Source: Streptomyces sp. M92
Lineage (GTDB): Bacteria; Actinomycetota; Actinomycetes; Streptomycetales; Streptomycetaceae
Direction: 5' to 3'
Assembly: GCF_028473745.1 (NCBI RefSeq)
Contig: NZ_CP101137.1
Location: 310,001-374,000, forward strand
DNA: 64,000 nt
Below are positions 9,535 to 22,034 of the stretch, one piece after another. The first letter of the stretch is position 1. Every line of letters starts with the position of its first letter. Under the pieces are notes generated by a model. The model did no database searches. It was not told where the DNA came from and saw nothing but the letters and a program-made list of their open reading frames with translations. A program made the translations under genes and the position numbers.

Positions 9535-11127
9535 TCACCTCATGCTGCGCACGTCCAAGTGGCGCAGTACCCGGTCGACGATCTCCGGGTCCGCGCCGGG
9601 TTCGCTGCGGGCGGCCAGCACCTCGTGGCGGGCCGCGCTCAGCATCTCGCCGTGGATGCGGCGGATCCGCTTCACCCGGCGGGCCCGCTGCTCCTGGGCC
9701 TCGCGCCGCTCCTCGTCGCCGACGCCGGGGCTGATCCGCAGCCCGATGTCGAAGGCGCGCCGCAGCATCTGCTCGGACAGTTCCTCCGGCAGTTCCTCGA
9801 CCGACTCGATCTCCCTGAGCCGCCGCTTGGCCGCCTTGGCCGCCCGGACGGCCAGTTCCTTCTCGTACCGCTCCTCCCGTTCGGTGTCCGCGCGCACTCC
9901 GAGGCGGCTCACCAGCCACGGCAGCGTCAGGCCCTGCAGCAGCAGCGTGACCATGATCACGCCGAAGGCGATGAAGACGATCTCCTCGCGGTGCGGGAAG
10001 GCGGACCCGTCCTCCGTCTCCAGCGGGATCGCGAGCGCCAGCGCGACCGAGGCGACGCCGCGCATCCCCGACCACCACATGACGACCGTCTCCCGCCAGG
10101 AGGTGGGGATGTCCTCGTCCTGGTCCCGCCGTCGGTGCAGCCGCTGGGTCAGCCAGGTGGCCGGCAGCAGCCACAGCAGCCGTACGAGGATCACCACGCC
10201 CACGACGGCCGCGGACCAGCCGAGCAGCTCGGTCCAGCGTCCGGAGGCCGTGCGGATGGCGTTGTGCAGTTCCAGGCCGACGAGTCCGAAGGCGACGCCG
10301 GTGACGAGCGTGTCGACGACGTCCCAGACGGTGTGCCCGGCGAGCCGGGTCATCACGTCGTCGGCGTCGAAGGCGTACTCGGCGAGGAACATCGCGGTGA
10401 TGAGCACCGCCAGCACCCCGGAGCCGTGCAGTTCCTCGGCCAGTACGTACGCCACGTAGGGCACCAGCAGCGTCATGCCGATCTGCAGCGTGGCGTCGCC
10501 CAGCACGCTCATCAGCTTGTTGGTGACCCAGCCCAGCGCGAGGCCGACCGCGACGGCGACGACGGCGGACAGCACCAGGTCGAGCCCGGCCCGCCACGGC
10601 GAGAAGGTGCCGCCGACCGCGGCGGCGATGGCGACGTGGTAGAGGACGATGGCCGTCACGTCGTTGAACAGCCCCTCGCCCTCCAGGATGGACACCAGGC
10701 GGCGCGGCAGCCCCAGTTGACCGGCGACGGCGGTGGCCGCGACCGGGTCCGGCGGCGCCACCAGTGCCCCCAGCGCGAAGGCGGCGGCGATGGGCAGGCC
10801 CGGCACGATCGCGTGGGCGACCGCGGCGACGCAGGCCATGGTGACGAAGACCAGCGCCACGGCGAGCAGGAAGATCGGCCGCTTGTTGGCCGCGAACTGC
10901 CGCCAGGACGTGCGCCGTACGGCCGCGTAGAGGAGCGGCGGCAGCAGCGCGGGCAGGATCAGCTCGGGCGGGATGTCGACGTTGGGCACGAAGTCGAGCA
11001 GCGCCAGGACGATGCCGAGGACCGTCATCAGCACCGGCGCCGGCAGTCCGAGGCGGGCGCCGAGCGGGACGCTCAGCAAGGCCCCGAGCAGCAGCACGAA
11101 CAGCAGGCCCAACTGATCCACGGTCAC
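9535..11127 (-). CDS. CPA1-family Na+/H+ antiporter
   Basis: Monovalent cation/proton antiporter of the CPA1 (NhaP/NHE) type, exchanging Na+ or K+ for H+ across the cytoplasmic membrane (530 aa). About twelve hydrophobic helices fill residues 1-410. Family signatures visible are LGALVAPPDPVAA, FNDVTAIVLYHVA (the ND pair) and RETVVMWWSGMRGVASVALA near the end of the membrane part. A soluble, charged C-terminal tail of about 100 residues with alternating Glu/Arg suggests helical regulatory structure. Start is GTG at 11125-11127 (a second in-frame GTG is six bases further in), with GGAG upstream. Whether it favours Na+ or K+ cannot be told. Confidence 0.92.
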   Translation of the reverse strand: MTVDQLGLLFVLLLGALLSVPLGARLGLPAPVLMTVLGIVLALLDFVPNVDIPPELILPALLPPLLYAAVRRTSWRQFAANKRPIFLLAVALVFVTMACVAAVAHAIVPGLPIAAAFALGALVAPPDPVAATAVAGQLGLPRRLVSILEGEGLFNDVTAIVLYHVAIAAAVGGTFSPWRAGLDLVLSAVVAVAVGLALGWVTNKLMSVLGDATLQIGMTLLVPYVAYVLAEELHGSGVLAVLITAMFLAEYAFDADDVMTRLAGHTVWDVVDTLVTGVAFGLVGLELHNAIRTASGRWTELLGWSAAVVGVVILVRLLWLLPATWLTQRLHRRRDQDEDIPTSWRETVVMWWSGMRGVASVALALAIPLETEDGSAFPHREEIVFIAFGVIMVTLLLQGLTLPWLVSRLGVRADTEREERYEKELAVRAAKAAKRRLREIESVEELPEELSEQMLRRAFDIGLRISPGVGDEERREAQEQRARRVKRIRRIHGEMLSAARHEVLAARSEPGADPEIVDRVLRHLDVRSMR

Positions 11128-11208
11128 CGCTCCGGTGGGGTCTCGGCGTCACACGGCGGACCAAGCCTGTCACGTCACGGGCCCCACCAGCCCGTACGGC
11201 ACTTCCTG

Positions 11209-11691
11209 CTACAGGGCGCGCCGCATCGCGCGGTGGGGTATCCCGGCGTCGGGGAACTCGGGTCCGTACGCCTCGTACCCCAGTCGCTCGTAGAAACCCA
11301 GGGCGTGGGTCTGCGCGTGCAGGTCCACCGCGGTGAGTCCGCGCGCGCGTGCCGCCTCCTCGACGGCCCGCACCAGGGCGGCCCCGACGCCCAGTCCGCG
11401 TGCGTCCCGGGTCACCGCGAGCCGGCCCAGGGAGCCCACGGCCGCCTCGCCGCCGGTCTTCGCCGCGGCCGCCTCGCCGTGCAGCAGCCGGCCGGTGCCC
11501 AGCGGTACGCCGTCCGCCCGCACCGCGAGGACGTGCACGGCGACGGCGTCGTACGCGTCGTACTCGATGTCCTCGGGGACCTGCTGCTCGGCGACGAAGA
11601 CCTCCTTGCGCACGGCGAAGCACATCTCGAGGTCGGCGGGGTCCTCGGCGGCGCGTATCCCGTACGACGGCGGCCGCGACGGCGCGGTCAT
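11209..11691 (-). CDS. GNAT-family N-acetyltransferase
   Basis: Acetyl-CoA-dependent acyltransferase of the GNAT superfamily (160 aa). The N-terminal part [20 protein letters not shown] and [11 protein letters not shown] resemble the ElaA/YitI-like subgroup. The acetyl-CoA pyrophosphate loop is [13 protein letters not shown], and the C-terminal [19 protein letters not shown] is the usual beta6-alpha4 end. ATG at 11689-11691 overlaps the stop of the upstream pseudouridine synthase (ATGA), so the two are translationally coupled. The acceptor substrate is unknown; coupling to an RNA-modification enzyme does not settle it. Confidence 0.87.
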   Translation of the reverse strand: MTAPSRPPSYGIRAAEDPADLEMCFAVRKEVFVAEQQVPEDIEYDAYDAVAVHVLAVRADGVPLGTGRLLHGEAAAAKTGGEAAVGSLGRLAVTRDARGLGVGAALVRAVEEAARARGLTAVDLHAQTHALGFYERLGYEAYGPEFPDAGIPHRAMRRAL

Positions 11692-12632
11692 GCGTAGGTC
11701 TCCTCGCGGACCCGGTCCAGGGCCTGCTGGAGGTCCTCGGGGTAGTCGCTGGCGAACTCGGCCCAGTCACCGGTGCCGGGGTGCTCGAAGCCGAGGCGTA
11801 CGGCGTGCAGCCACTGGCGGGTCAGCCGCAGGCGCTTGGCGAGGGTCGGGTCGGCGCCGTAGGTCAGGTCGCCGACGCAGGGGTGGCGGTGGGCGGCCAT
11901 GTGGACGCGGATCTGGTGGGTGCGGCCGGTCTCCAGCTTCACGTCGAGCAGCGAGGCGGCGCGGAAGGCCTCGATCAGGTCGTAGTGCGTGACGGAGGGC
12001 TTGCCCTCGGCGGTGACGGCCCACTTGTAGTCGTGCTGGGGGTGGCGGCCGATGGGGGCGTCGATGGTGCCGCTGGTCGGGTCGGGGTGGCCCTGCACGA
12101 GCGTGTGGTACCGCTTGTCGACCGTGCGCTCCTTGAACTGGCGCTTGAGCGAGGTGTACGCCCGCTCCGACTTGGCGACCACCATCAGCCCGGAGGTGCC
12201 CACGTCGAGGCGGTGCACGATGCCCTGGCGCTCGGCGGCGCCGGAGGTGGAGATGCGGTAGCCGGCGGCGGCGAGTCCGCCGATGACGGTCGGACCGCTC
12301 CAGCCCGGCGACGGGTGGGCGGCGACGCCGACCGGCTTGACGATGACGACCACGTCCTCGTCGTCGTGCACGATCTCCATGCCCTCGACGGGCTCGGCGA
12401 CCACCTGGACCGGCGCGGGCGCCTGCGGCATCTCGACCTCGAGCCAGGCGCCGCCGTGGACGCGCTCGGACTTGCCGACCACCGATCCGTCGACCTGCAC
12501 CTTGCCCGTCGCGGCGAGCTCCGCGGCCTTGGTACGGGAGAAGCCGAACATGCGGGAGATGGCGGCGTCGACGCGCTCGCCCTCCAGGCCGTCGGGCACG
12601 GGCAGGGTACGGATCTCGGGAATCGTGCTCAC
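11688..12632 (-). CDS. RluD-type 23S rRNA pseudouridine synthase
   Basis: Pseudouridine synthase of the RluA/RluC/RluD family that isomerises uridines in 23S rRNA (314 aa). An S4 RNA-binding domain occupies about residues 15-75, then the catalytic domain with [10 protein letters not shown], where Asp143 is the nucleophile, and the [10 protein letters not shown] motif. GTG at 12630-12632 is chosen; extension further upstream in frame would run into lspA and lacks family similarity. It lies 44 bases after lspA and overlaps the GNAT gene by four bases, the conserved lspA-rluD arrangement found in many bacteria. Exact target uridines are inferred from family only. Confidence 0.92.
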   Translation of the reverse strand: MSTIPEIRTLPVPDGLEGERVDAAISRMFGFSRTKAAELAATGKVQVDGSVVGKSERVHGGAWLEVEMPQAPAPVQVVAEPVEGMEIVHDDEDVVVIVKPVGVAAHPSPGWSGPTVIGGLAAAGYRISTSGAAERQGIVHRLDVGTSGLMVVAKSERAYTSLKRQFKERTVDKRYHTLVQGHPDPTSGTIDAPIGRHPQHDYKWAVTAEGKPSVTHYDLIEAFRAASLLDVKLETGRTHQIRVHMAAHRHPCVGDLTYGADPTLAKRLRLTRQWLHAVRLGFEHPGTGDWAEFASDYPEDLQQALDRVREETYA

Positions 12633-12676
12633 CCCGTCGAGTATGCCGGACGGGTCGGACACTCCCGAACGCGCGC

Positions 12677-13273
12677 TCAGTCCTTGTGGACGGTCCCGTC
12701 CGGATCCAGTCCCCGGAAGGACAGGATCACGATCAGGATGCCGCCGCACACGATCGCCGAGTCGGCGAGGTTGAAGACGGCGAAGTGCTTGGGTGCGATG
12801 AAGTCCACCACCGCCCCCTCGAAGACGCCGGGCGAGCGGAAGATCCGGTCGGTGAGGTTGCCGAGCGCGCCGCCGAGCAGCATGCCGAGCGCGATCGCCC
12901 ACGGCAGGCTGTAGAGCTTGCGGGCGAGGCGGGCGATCACGACGATCACGATCGCCGCGATCACCGTGAAGATCACGGTGAAGGCCTCGCCGAAGCCGAA
13001 CGCCGCGCCCGCGTTGCGGATCGCGACGAACCGCAGCCAGTCTCCGAAGATCTCGATCGGCTCCTGGTGCTCCAGCTCGGCGACCACGATCATCTTGCTG
13101 ACCAGGTCGAGGAGGTACGCGAACGCGGCTACCGCGAACAGCACGGCGATCCGCCGCTTGCCCCGGGGACGCTCCGGGGCCGCCTGCTCCTGTTCGGCAT
13201 CGGGCCGCTCCTGTCCGTCCCCCGCCGCGTCCGGGGTGTCCGGCGTACCGATGATGCGCTCCGCCTCTGCCAC
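12677..13273 (-). CDS. lspA: lipoprotein signal peptidase (signal peptidase II)
   Basis: Membrane aspartyl protease that removes signal peptides from diacylglyceryl-modified prolipoproteins (198 aa). After a hydrophilic N-terminal extension of about 38 residues come four transmembrane segments. The catalytic aspartates are Asp142 in [20 protein letters not shown] and Asp171 in [11 protein letters not shown]; the conserved RNAGAAFG motif is present. Start is GTG at 13271-13273. The N-terminal extension rich in Glu, Pro and Asp is longer than in E. coli LspA but common in actinomycetes. Upstream of the rluD-type gene in one probable operon. Confidence 0.95.
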   Translation of the reverse strand: MAEAERIIGTPDTPDAAGDGQERPDAEQEQAAPERPRGKRRIAVLFAVAAFAYLLDLVSKMIVVAELEHQEPIEIFGDWLRFVAIRNAGAAFGFGEAFTVIFTVIAAIVIVVIARLARKLYSLPWAIALGMLLGGALGNLTDRIFRSPGVFEGAVVDFIAPKHFAVFNLADSAIVCGGILIVILSFRGLDPDGTVHKD

Positions 13274-13373
13274 GTGAGTCCCTCAGCCTAGGTACCTGAC
13301 TGAGGACGAGGGTACGGCACGCCCCGGCTCCCGGCTGCGGCTCAGTACCCGCTTGCGCCCGATCAGGACCCGG

Positions 13374-14117
13374 TCAGTACCGCCGCTCCTGCTTCTGCTT
13401 GCACTCGACGCACAGGGTCGCCCTCGGGAAGGCCTGCATACGCGCCTTGCCGATGGGGTTGCCGCAGTTCTCGCACAGGCCGTAGGTGCCCGCGTCCAGG
13501 CGTTCCAGGGCGCGCTCGGTCTGGGTGAGCACCTCCCGCGCGGTGGCCGCCAGCGCCAGTTCGTGCTCGCGCGTGATGTTCTTGCTGCCGGTGTCCGCCT
13601 CGTCGTCGCCCGCGCCGTCGCCGGAGTCCCGCATCATGCCCTGGAGCGAGCGCTCGGAGGAGTCGATCTCGGTGCGCAGCCGGTCGGCCTCGGACTGGAG
13701 CTCTCCGCGCGCCTCCTCGACCTCTTCCGGGGTCCAGGGTTCCTCGCCGGGACGTACCGCGAGGTCGCCGGGGTCGGCGGCGGCGCCGCGCGCCTTGGGA
13801 ACGGCGGTCTTGGCCGCCGTGGCCGTGCCAGGAGTCTTCTTCGCAACCACCGTCGTGGCTCCCGTCTGCTCCGCGGCCTGCGCCGCGCCCACCTTCTCGG
13901 ACGTGCTCTTCTTCGCCGCGGTCTTCTTCGCCGCGCTCTTCTTCGCCGCGCTCTTCGTGCTCTTCTCGGCGGCGGTCTTCTTGGCCGTACTCTTCTTGGC
14001 CGTCGTCTTCTTGGCCGTCGTCTTCTTGGCGGCTGCCTTCTTGGCCGTCGTCTCCTTGGCGGCGGTCGTCTCCGCAGCCGTCTCCGGCTGCTCCTGGGCG
14101 GTCTTCTTCGCCACCAT
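13374..14117 (-). CDS. ddbA: histone-like Lys/Ala-rich DksA/TraR-type zinc finger protein
   Basis: Two-part protein (247 aa). Residues 1 to about 115 are Lys/Ala/Thr-rich with repeated AKKT/AKKS pentads, like the tail of histone H1 or mycobacterial HupB, and should bind DNA. The C-terminal half is a DksA/TraR domain: a helical coiled-coil stretch (about 130-205) and a zinc finger with Cys215, Cys218, Cys236 and Cys239 (C-x2-C-x17-C-x2-C). ATG at 14115-14117 has GAAGGGG upstream. The S. coelicolor equivalent was described as a bifunctional histone-like protein named DdbA (recalled, not searched). It may link nucleoid shape to RNA polymerase. Convergent downstream is lspA's operon start about 100 bases away. 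Confidence 0.88.
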   Translation of the reverse strand: MVAKKTAQEQPETAAETTAAKETTAKKAAAKKTTAKKTTAKKSTAKKTAAEKSTKSAAKKSAAKKTAAKKSTSEKVGAAQAAEQTGATTVVAKKTPGTATAAKTAVPKARGAAADPGDLAVRPGEEPWTPEEVEEARGELQSEADRLRTEIDSSERSLQGMMRDSGDGAGDDEADTGSKNITREHELALAATAREVLTQTERALERLDAGTYGLCENCGNPIGKARMQAFPRATLCVECKQKQERRY

Positions 14118-14389
14118 GGCCGCGGCCCCTTCACATATTGTGATCTTGCTCGCGAATCGTGCTGGGACGATAAATCGACTCGGGCCCCGCGGCAACGGGG
14201 CACGCCGCCCGATTCGCCCGCCCACCGCGCGCCGCGCGGCGAGCATGCATGCGTTGTGCCCAGCTCCCCGCCGGGTAATCCGCCGGACGGGAGCCCGGCC
14301 GGGCCCGCCGGGAGCCGGACGCCCGGCGGCGGCATTCGGGTCACCGCCCTCCGTGCGAAAACCGGTCGGCCGCTGTCCGCGGGGCGCCG

Positions 14390-14395
14390 TACACT
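14390..14395 (+). promoter_or_regulatory. -10 candidate for ileS
   Basis: TACACT matches the TAnnnT -10 consensus and lies just before the T-box leader begins. The -35 region is poor (CGGCC-rich), so this is a tentative promoter assignment based on position. Confidence 0.45.
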
Positions 14396-14402
14396 GGGCG
14401 GA

Positions 14403-14677
14403 GCGAAAAGCTTGGATGGGGACGAGTAGCGGCGTAGGCAGCCCAGAGCGACCCGGGGGCGGTGTGAGCCCGGGGGCGAGCGCGACGTGAAGATCACCCC
14501 GGAGCCGCCGGAAGAAAGCCCTGGCAGGAGCGTCAGGGCAAGTAGAACCGGCTCGCGACCCCAATGAGGGGGTCGGCCGGCGCACACGACGCACCGGACG
14601 GCCAAGGAGGGTGGTACCGCGGGAGCACGGCTCTCGTCCCTCCGACGGAAGGCAGCACGTCCGCCGGAGGAAGCTCG
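14403..14677 (+). promoter_or_regulatory. T-box riboswitch leader of ileS
   Basis: Untranslated leader sensing uncharged tRNA-Ile. The T-box core AAGGAGGGTGGTACCGCGGG is at 14604-14623; its TGGT bulge (14612-14615) pairs with the ACCA end of uncharged tRNA whose discriminator is A. An ATC triplet in GTGAAGATCACC (near 14490-14498) is a plausible Ile specifier in stem I. No run of T follows the antiterminator region; instead the segment runs into the ribosome-binding site GGAGG (14666-14670). This matches the actinobacterial ileS leaders that control translation start rather than termination. Confidence 0.9.
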
Positions 14678-17833
<3,156 letters not shown>

Positions 17834-17840
17834 CCGAGCA

Positions 17841-17884
17841 GCGCGAGGGCCCGCTTCCCCGGACGGGGAGGCGGGCCCTCGCGC
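17841..17884 (+). terminator. strong terminator of ileS
   Basis: Arms GCGCGAGGGCCCGC (17841-17854) and GCGGGCCCTCGCGC (17871-17884) pair perfectly over 14 bp, and CCCC/GGGG inside the loop region can extend the stem. It begins seven bases after the ileS stop codon. Confidence 0.85.
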
Positions 17885-17900
17885 GTAGCTGCGGGCAGTC

Positions 17901-18077
17901 GTGCCTCCCCCAGTGCCTGAACGGCCTGGGAGGTACCCCCAGGGCGACGGGGTCCCCCCCTGCTCGAGCGAAGCCGAGAGCGGGGAGGGTGGGCAGTGCG
18001 GGCACCTCCCGCTCACGGGGCCCCTCCCGCGCGGACGAAGCCGAGCGTGGGGGAGAAGCCGAGAGTGGGGGAGGCAC
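17901..18077. repeat. 177-bp element bounded by 12-bp inverted repeats, with internal repeats
   Basis: GTGCCTCCCCCA (17901-17912) and its exact reverse complement (18066-18077) bound the element. Inside, CGAAGCCGAG occurs at 17969-17978 and 18036-18045, and AGAAGCCGAG at 18054-18063, each followed by a G-rich run. It sits between the two terminators of the convergent ileS and divIVA genes; 17885-18135 otherwise holds no gene. It resembles dispersed intergenic palindromic elements seen in Streptomyces genomes; copy number here is unknown. Confidence 0.65.
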
Positions 18078-18135
18078 CCCGCAGCGCCGGGCCACGCCCC
18101 CTCGCCCAGCGCCAACAGCCCCGCACCGCACACAA

Positions 18136-18170
18136 GGGCGGGCCCCGGGTCAGAAACCCGGGGCCCGCCC
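18136..18170 (-). terminator. terminator of divIVA and the dcw cluster
   Basis: GGGCGGGCCCCGGGT (18136-18150) and ACCCGGGGCCCGCCC (18156-18170) form a perfect 15-bp stem with a 5-base loop. It lies 33 bases downstream of the divIVA stop on the minus strand. Confidence 0.85.
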
Positions 18171-18203
18171 TGAACGCTGCCGAAGGCTACGCCGTACTAC
18201 AGA

Positions 18204-19388
18204 TCAGTTGTCGTCCTCGTCGATCAGGAACCCGCGCATCGGCGAGGGCGCCTGTCCCATCGGCGACGGCCCCTGCGGACGCACCGGCGCCATCGGCTGG
18301 GTCATCGCCGGCGACATCTGCTGCTGGCCGCCGTAGGACGGACCGTTCTGGCTCGGACCGCTGCCCATCGACTGGTTGCCGCCGTAGGACGGGGCACTCG
18401 CGCCGGCCGGTGCCATCGAGGGCGCCGGGGACGGCGGAAGCGAGGCCGTCGCGGGCGTACGCGGCGGGGCGAGCGAGTCGTCCGCCTGGGTCTCCAGCTG
18501 ACGCAGCTGCGACTCCAGGTACGACTTCAGTCGCGTCCGGTACTCGCGCTCGAAGCCGCGCAGGTCCTCGACCTTGCGCTCCAGCGTGGCGCGGGCGGAC
18601 TCCAGGGAGCCCATCGCGACGCGGTGCTTCTCCTGCGCGTCCCGCTCCAGGGCGTCCGCCTTGGCACGGGCGTCCCGCTCCAGACCCTCGGCACGCGAAC
18701 GCGCCTCGCCGACGATCTTGTTGGCCTCGGAGCGGGCCTCGGCGATCGCCTGGTCGGCGGTCTGCTGGGCCAACGAGAGGACACGCGCGGCGCTGTCGCC
18801 GCCGGGGCCGCCCTGACCGGGCATGCCGCCGGGACCGCCGGGACCCTGCGGACCGCCCATGGGGCCGCCCATCGGGCCGGGGCCCATCTGGCCCTGCATC
18901 GGACCGGGGCCGCCCTGGCCCATCGGTCCCGGACCCTGACCCATCGGGCCGGGGCCCTGCGGGCCACCCTGACCGCCGGGACCGGCAGGCAGCTGCGGGG
19001 CACCGCTCGGCAGCTGGGGCGGACCACCCATGGGGCCACCCATCTGCTGCTGCGGCGGGCCCGATATGCCGGCGGGCACCGGAGCGCCGGGACCTCGCAT
19101 GCCCTGCTGGGGCATTCCGCCCTGCTGCGGCGGGCCCTGCTGCTGCTGATGTTGCTGCTGCTGATCCTGCGGCGGTTCCGGTGGCTTGCGCATGTTCTGC
19201 TGGTTCTGCGCGGCCGCGCGCGTCGCCGCGGCCAGTTTGGCGCGCAGGTCCTCGTTCTCGCGGAGCAGTCGGGTCAGTTCGGCTTCGACCTCGTCGAGGA
19301 AGGCATCGACCTCGTCCTCGTCATAGCCTTCTCGGAGGCGGACGGTCGTGAACTGCTTGTTCCGCACGTCCTCGGGGGTCAACGGCAT
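18204..19388 (-). CDS. divIVA: DivIVA polar growth determinant
   Basis: Coiled-coil protein that marks hyphal tips and new branch sites and recruits the apical wall-synthesis machinery (394 aa). The N-terminal DivIVA domain begins [13 protein letters not shown] and continues with [21 protein letters not shown] (a lipid-binding tip and first coiled coil, residues about 1-60). A long Gln/Pro/Gly/Met-rich linker (about residues 70-200) separates it from a second coiled coil (about 205-320), followed by a Pro/Ser-rich tail ending DEDDN. This linker is larger than in Bacillus DivIVA and typical of streptomycetes. ATG at 19386-19388. Last gene of the division cluster. Confidence 0.96.
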   Translation of the reverse strand: MPLTPEDVRNKQFTTVRLREGYDEDEVDAFLDEVEAELTRLLRENEDLRAKLAAATRAAAQNQQNMRKPPEPPQDQQQQHQQQQGPPQQGGMPQQGMRGPGAPVPAGISGPPQQQMGGPMGGPPQLPSGAPQLPAGPGGQGGPQGPGPMGQGPGPMGQGGPGPMQGQMGPGPMGGPMGGPQGPGGPGGMPGQGGPGGDSAARVLSLAQQTADQAIAEARSEANKIVGEARSRAEGLERDARAKADALERDAQEKHRVAMGSLESARATLERKVEDLRGFEREYRTRLKSYLESQLRQLETQADDSLAPPRTPATASLPPSPAPSMAPAGASAPSYGGNQSMGSGPSQNGPSYGGQQQMSPAMTQPMAPVRPQGPSPMGQAPSPMRGFLIDEDDN

Positions 19389-19443
19389 CTCTTCACCTCA
19401 ACGTTGTCGTCGGCATTCGGCAAGCCCGTGTCTCTCTCATCGC

Positions 19444-19728
19444 TCACAGCCGGCTCACGATCGCGATCAGGATGTAGACGATGATCATCAGTACGAAGAA
19501 GGACAGGTCGAGCGCCACGCCCCCGAGACGCAGCGGCGGAATGAACCGCCGCAGAAGCTTCAGCGGTGGATCGGTGACAGTGTAGGTGGCCTCCAGAACG
19601 ACCACCATCGCCTTGCCGGGTTGCCACGAGCGGGCGAACTGGAAGACGTAGTCCATGACCAACCGGAAGATGAGCACGATGAGGAAGCACATCAGCGCGA
19701 TGTAGACGACATCCAGGACCACGCTCAT
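19444..19728 (-). CDS. YggT-family membrane protein
   Basis: Small integral membrane protein (94 aa) with hydrophobic segments at about residues 4-26 and 71-93 and the family motif DPPLKLLRRFIPPLRLGGVA between them. Found between sepF and divIVA in most Gram-positive division clusters; its role is not established, though linkage suggests wall or division function. ATG at 19726-19728. Separated from sepF by 80 bases and from divIVA by 55, all in one direction. Confidence 0.88.
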   Translation of the reverse strand: MSVVLDVVYIALMCFLIVLIFRLVMDYVFQFARSWQPGKAMVVVLEATYTVTDPPLKLLRRFIPPLRLGGVALDLSFFVLMIIVYILIAIVSRL

Positions 19729-19808
19729 GACCCTTGCTTCCCTCTCCCCTGAACCATCCCTCGGGCCCGTTCTCGGACCCGTGTCTTGCTCACTGCCGGT
19801 GTTGCGTC

Positions 19809-20450
19809 TCAGCTCTGGTTGAAGAACCCGCCCTCTGCGATGCGGGCCTTGTCCTCCGCCGTGACATCGACGTTAGCAGGAGACAGCAGGAACACCTTCT
19901 GCGTCACCCGCTCGATACTGCCGTGAAGACCAAACACCAAACCGGCCGCAAAGTCGACAAGTCGCTTCGCATCTGTGTCATCCATCTCAGTGAGATTCAT
20001 GATCACCGGCGTGCCCTCACGGAAGTGTTCCCCGATGGTACGGGCCTCGTTGTAGGTCCGGGGGTGAAGTGTGGTGATCCGGTAGGGCTCTCGTTCGGAC
20101 ACGACCTTGGGCATGATGACCGGTGCGCTCTTTTCCAGGCTTGCGCGTTCTTGTGTGATGGATGCCACGGGCGCGATACGCGCCGGGCGGCCCGATTCCG
20201 CCCCGGGCGAAGCGGATCGGGAGACCGGCTCGCGCGGCGCGGGCGGCTGGACGACTCGTACCTCTTCGTCCCTTTGGGGCTGATGTGAACCGTGCGGCTG
20301 GTGCGCCGGCTCGTGCCGCCGGTGGTCCCGCTCGGGCTCCGGGTCCAGTTCGGGTTCGAAGTCGTCGTCGGGGTCGAACCCCCGGCCGTCGTACCCATCG
20401 TCCTCCACGAGGCCGAGGTAGACCGCCATCTTGCGCATCGCGCCGGCCAT
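19809..20450 (-). CDS. sepF: SepF cell division protein
   Basis: Membrane-binding FtsZ anchor that bundles FtsZ filaments and shapes the septum, replacing FtsA, which is absent here (213 aa). The start [17 protein letters not shown] is the amphipathic membrane helix; it is preceded by GGAGGA, so ATG at 20448-20450 is preferred to longer in-frame forms. An acidic and His-rich linker (about residues 18-75) leads to the C-terminal SepF core with [20 protein letters not shown] and [18 protein letters not shown]. Streptomyces carry several SepF-like proteins; this is the one in the ftsZ cluster. Confidence 0.94.
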   Translation of the reverse strand: MAGAMRKMAVYLGLVEDDGYDGRGFDPDDDFEPELDPEPERDHRRHEPAHQPHGSHQPQRDEEVRVVQPPAPREPVSRSASPGAESGRPARIAPVASITQERASLEKSAPVIMPKVVSEREPYRITTLHPRTYNEARTIGEHFREGTPVIMNLTEMDDTDAKRLVDFAAGLVFGLHGSIERVTQKVFLLSPANVDVTAEDKARIAEGGFFNQS

Positions 20451-20579
20451 GCTCTGAGTCCTCCGCTCTGTGGTGGATCGGCTGACGACTGCCAAGTGCC
20501 CGCCATCCACGAGGTCGTTGCGTCCGCCTTTCAGCGGTAATGACCATATTTTCTGCTGTGGTCCGACTTCTTGGCGACG

Positions 20580-21299
20580 TTACCCGAGCCTGGGGCGGAC
20601 TCCGAGTACCGCAGTGCCGACGCGTACATGTGTCGCTCCGGCGGCCACGGCCTGTTCGAGATCCGCACTCATCCCTGCGGAGACCATGTTCGCAGCCGGA
20701 TGGGCTCGGCGCACGCAGGTCGACAAATCCATGAGGCGCTCGAACGCCGCCTGTTGGCGCCCCGCGTACTCCCCGGTGAGCGGCGCCACCGTCATCAGCC
20801 CGTCCAGGCGCAGTCCGTCGGCCCCGGCGACGAGGTCGGCCAACTCTTCGATTCCTTCGGGCGACACACCACCGCGATCACCGCGCGCGCCCTCCTCTGC
20901 GTCGAGGGCGACCTGAAGCAGGCACCCCACCTCGCGCCCGGCCCGCACGGCCTCCTTCGACAGAGCTGTGACGAGCTTGGGACGGTCGACGGACTGCACG
21001 ACATCCGCGTAACCGACCACCGAACGCACCTTGTTGGTCTGCAACTGACCCACGAAATGCCACGAAAGGGGCAGGTCCGAGCACGCGGCGGCCTTGGGCG
21101 CGGCGTCCTGGTCGCGATTCTCGGCGACGTGGCGCACGCCGAGGTCCGCCAGGGCGCGCACGTCGTCGGCGGGGTAGGTCTTGGTGACCACGATGAGGGT
21201 CACCTCGTCGCGGGGGCGGCCCGCGGCCGCACAGGCGGCGGCGATGCGCTCCTCCACTTTCGCCAGATTTCCGGCGAGTTCGTGCTTACGGTCCGTCAT
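20580..21299 (-). CDS. YggS/PLPBP-family pyridoxal phosphate-binding protein
   Basis: Single-domain PLP-binding protein with the fold type III alanine-racemase-like barrel (239 aa), involved in vitamin B6 homeostasis and amino/keto acid balance in other bacteria; it has no known enzyme activity. Lys40 in LIVVTKTYPADDV is the PLP Schiff-base lysine. WHFVGQLQTNK and the phosphate-binding SAGMSADLEQAV and THVRVGTAVLG motifs are present. The first is the usual HFIGxLQxNK with a Val. ATG at 21297-21299, six bases after the pgeF stop. Typical neighbour of sepF. Confidence 0.92.
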   Translation of the reverse strand: MTDRKHELAGNLAKVEERIAAACAAAGRPRDEVTLIVVTKTYPADDVRALADLGVRHVAENRDQDAAPKAAACSDLPLSWHFVGQLQTNKVRSVVGYADVVQSVDRPKLVTALSKEAVRAGREVGCLLQVALDAEEGARGDRGGVSPEGIEELADLVAGADGLRLDGLMTVAPLTGEYAGRQQAAFERLMDLSTCVRRAHPAANMVSAGMSADLEQAVAAGATHVRVGTAVLGVRPRLG

Positions 21300-21305
21300 G
21301 CCCCA

Positions 21306-22034
21306 TCAGTCCAGCCAGACATAGCCCGCGAGCCGCCCGGTGGTGCGGTCGCGTCGGTACGAGAAGTGGTCCTTCGACTCCAGCGTGCACACCGGCGACT
21401 GCGCCCGGTCGTGCACCCCGAGGCGTGCGAGCTGCGCGTGCACCCCGGCGCTCACATCGACCGCCGGTGTGCCCCAGCTCGTCTCGGCGTGCGCCGCCGG
21501 TTCGGCGGCGGCGACCTCGGCGCGCATCCGCTCGGGTACCTCGTAGCACCGGCCGCACACGGCGGGTCCGGTGCGGGCGATGATGCGGGCGGGGTCGGCG
21601 CCGAGTCCGGTCATGGCGCGTACGGCGGCGGGTACGACCCCGGCGACCAGGCCGGGCCGGCCCGCGTGGGCCGCGGCGGCGACGCCGGCGACCGGGTCGG
21701 CCAGCAGGACGGGCACGCAGTCGGCGGTGAGGACGGCGAGGGCGAGGCCGCGTTCGGCGGTGACGATCGCGTCGACCCGCGGAACGGGCGCGTCCCCCCA
21801 GGGGCCGTCGACCACGGCGACGTCGGCGCCGTGGACCTGGTTCATCCAGACCACCCGGGCCGGGTCGGCGCCCAGTGACTTGGCCGCCAGCTCCCGGTTG
21901 GCCATGACGGCGGCGGGGTCGTCACCGACCGCGCCGCCGAGGTTGAGCTCCTCGTACGGAACGGCGCTCACTCCGCCCCACCGGTCGGTGAAGCCGAAGT
22001 GCGCGCCGTTCACAGTGTCGCGCTGTCCTATCAC
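21306..22034 (-). CDS. pgeF: PgeF/YlmD multicopper-oxidase-fold peptidoglycan editing factor
   Basis: Member of the DUF152/YfiH family (242 aa). In E. coli the family member hydrolyses misincorporated UDP-MurNAc-L-Ser; human FAMIN/LACC1 is a purine-metabolising relative. Conserved metal or active-site residues are His68 ([11 protein letters not shown]), Cys106 ([13 protein letters not shown]) and His123 ([10 protein letters not shown]). The GTG start at 22032-22034 overlaps the ftsZ stop, so it is translationally coupled to ftsZ. The position downstream of ftsZ agrees with a role in keeping the wall precursor pool clean. Confidence 0.9.
   Translation of the reverse strand: MIGQRDTVNGAHFGFTDRWGGVSAVPYEELNLGGAVGDDPAAVMANRELAAKSLGADPARVVWMNQVHGADVAVVDGPWGDAPVPRVDAIVTAERGLALAVLTADCVPVLLADPVAGVAAAAHAGRPGLVAGVVPAAVRAMTGLGADPARIIARTGPAVCGRCYEVPERMRAEVAAAEPAAHAETSWGTPAVDVSAGVHAQLARLGVHDRAQSPVCTLESKDHFSYRRDRTTGRLAGYVWLD

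Noticed and set aside
12633-12902. 90-codon N-terminal extension of the pseudouridine synthase
   Set aside because: Lies inside lspA in another frame and is not part of the S4 domain; start at 12632 is used.
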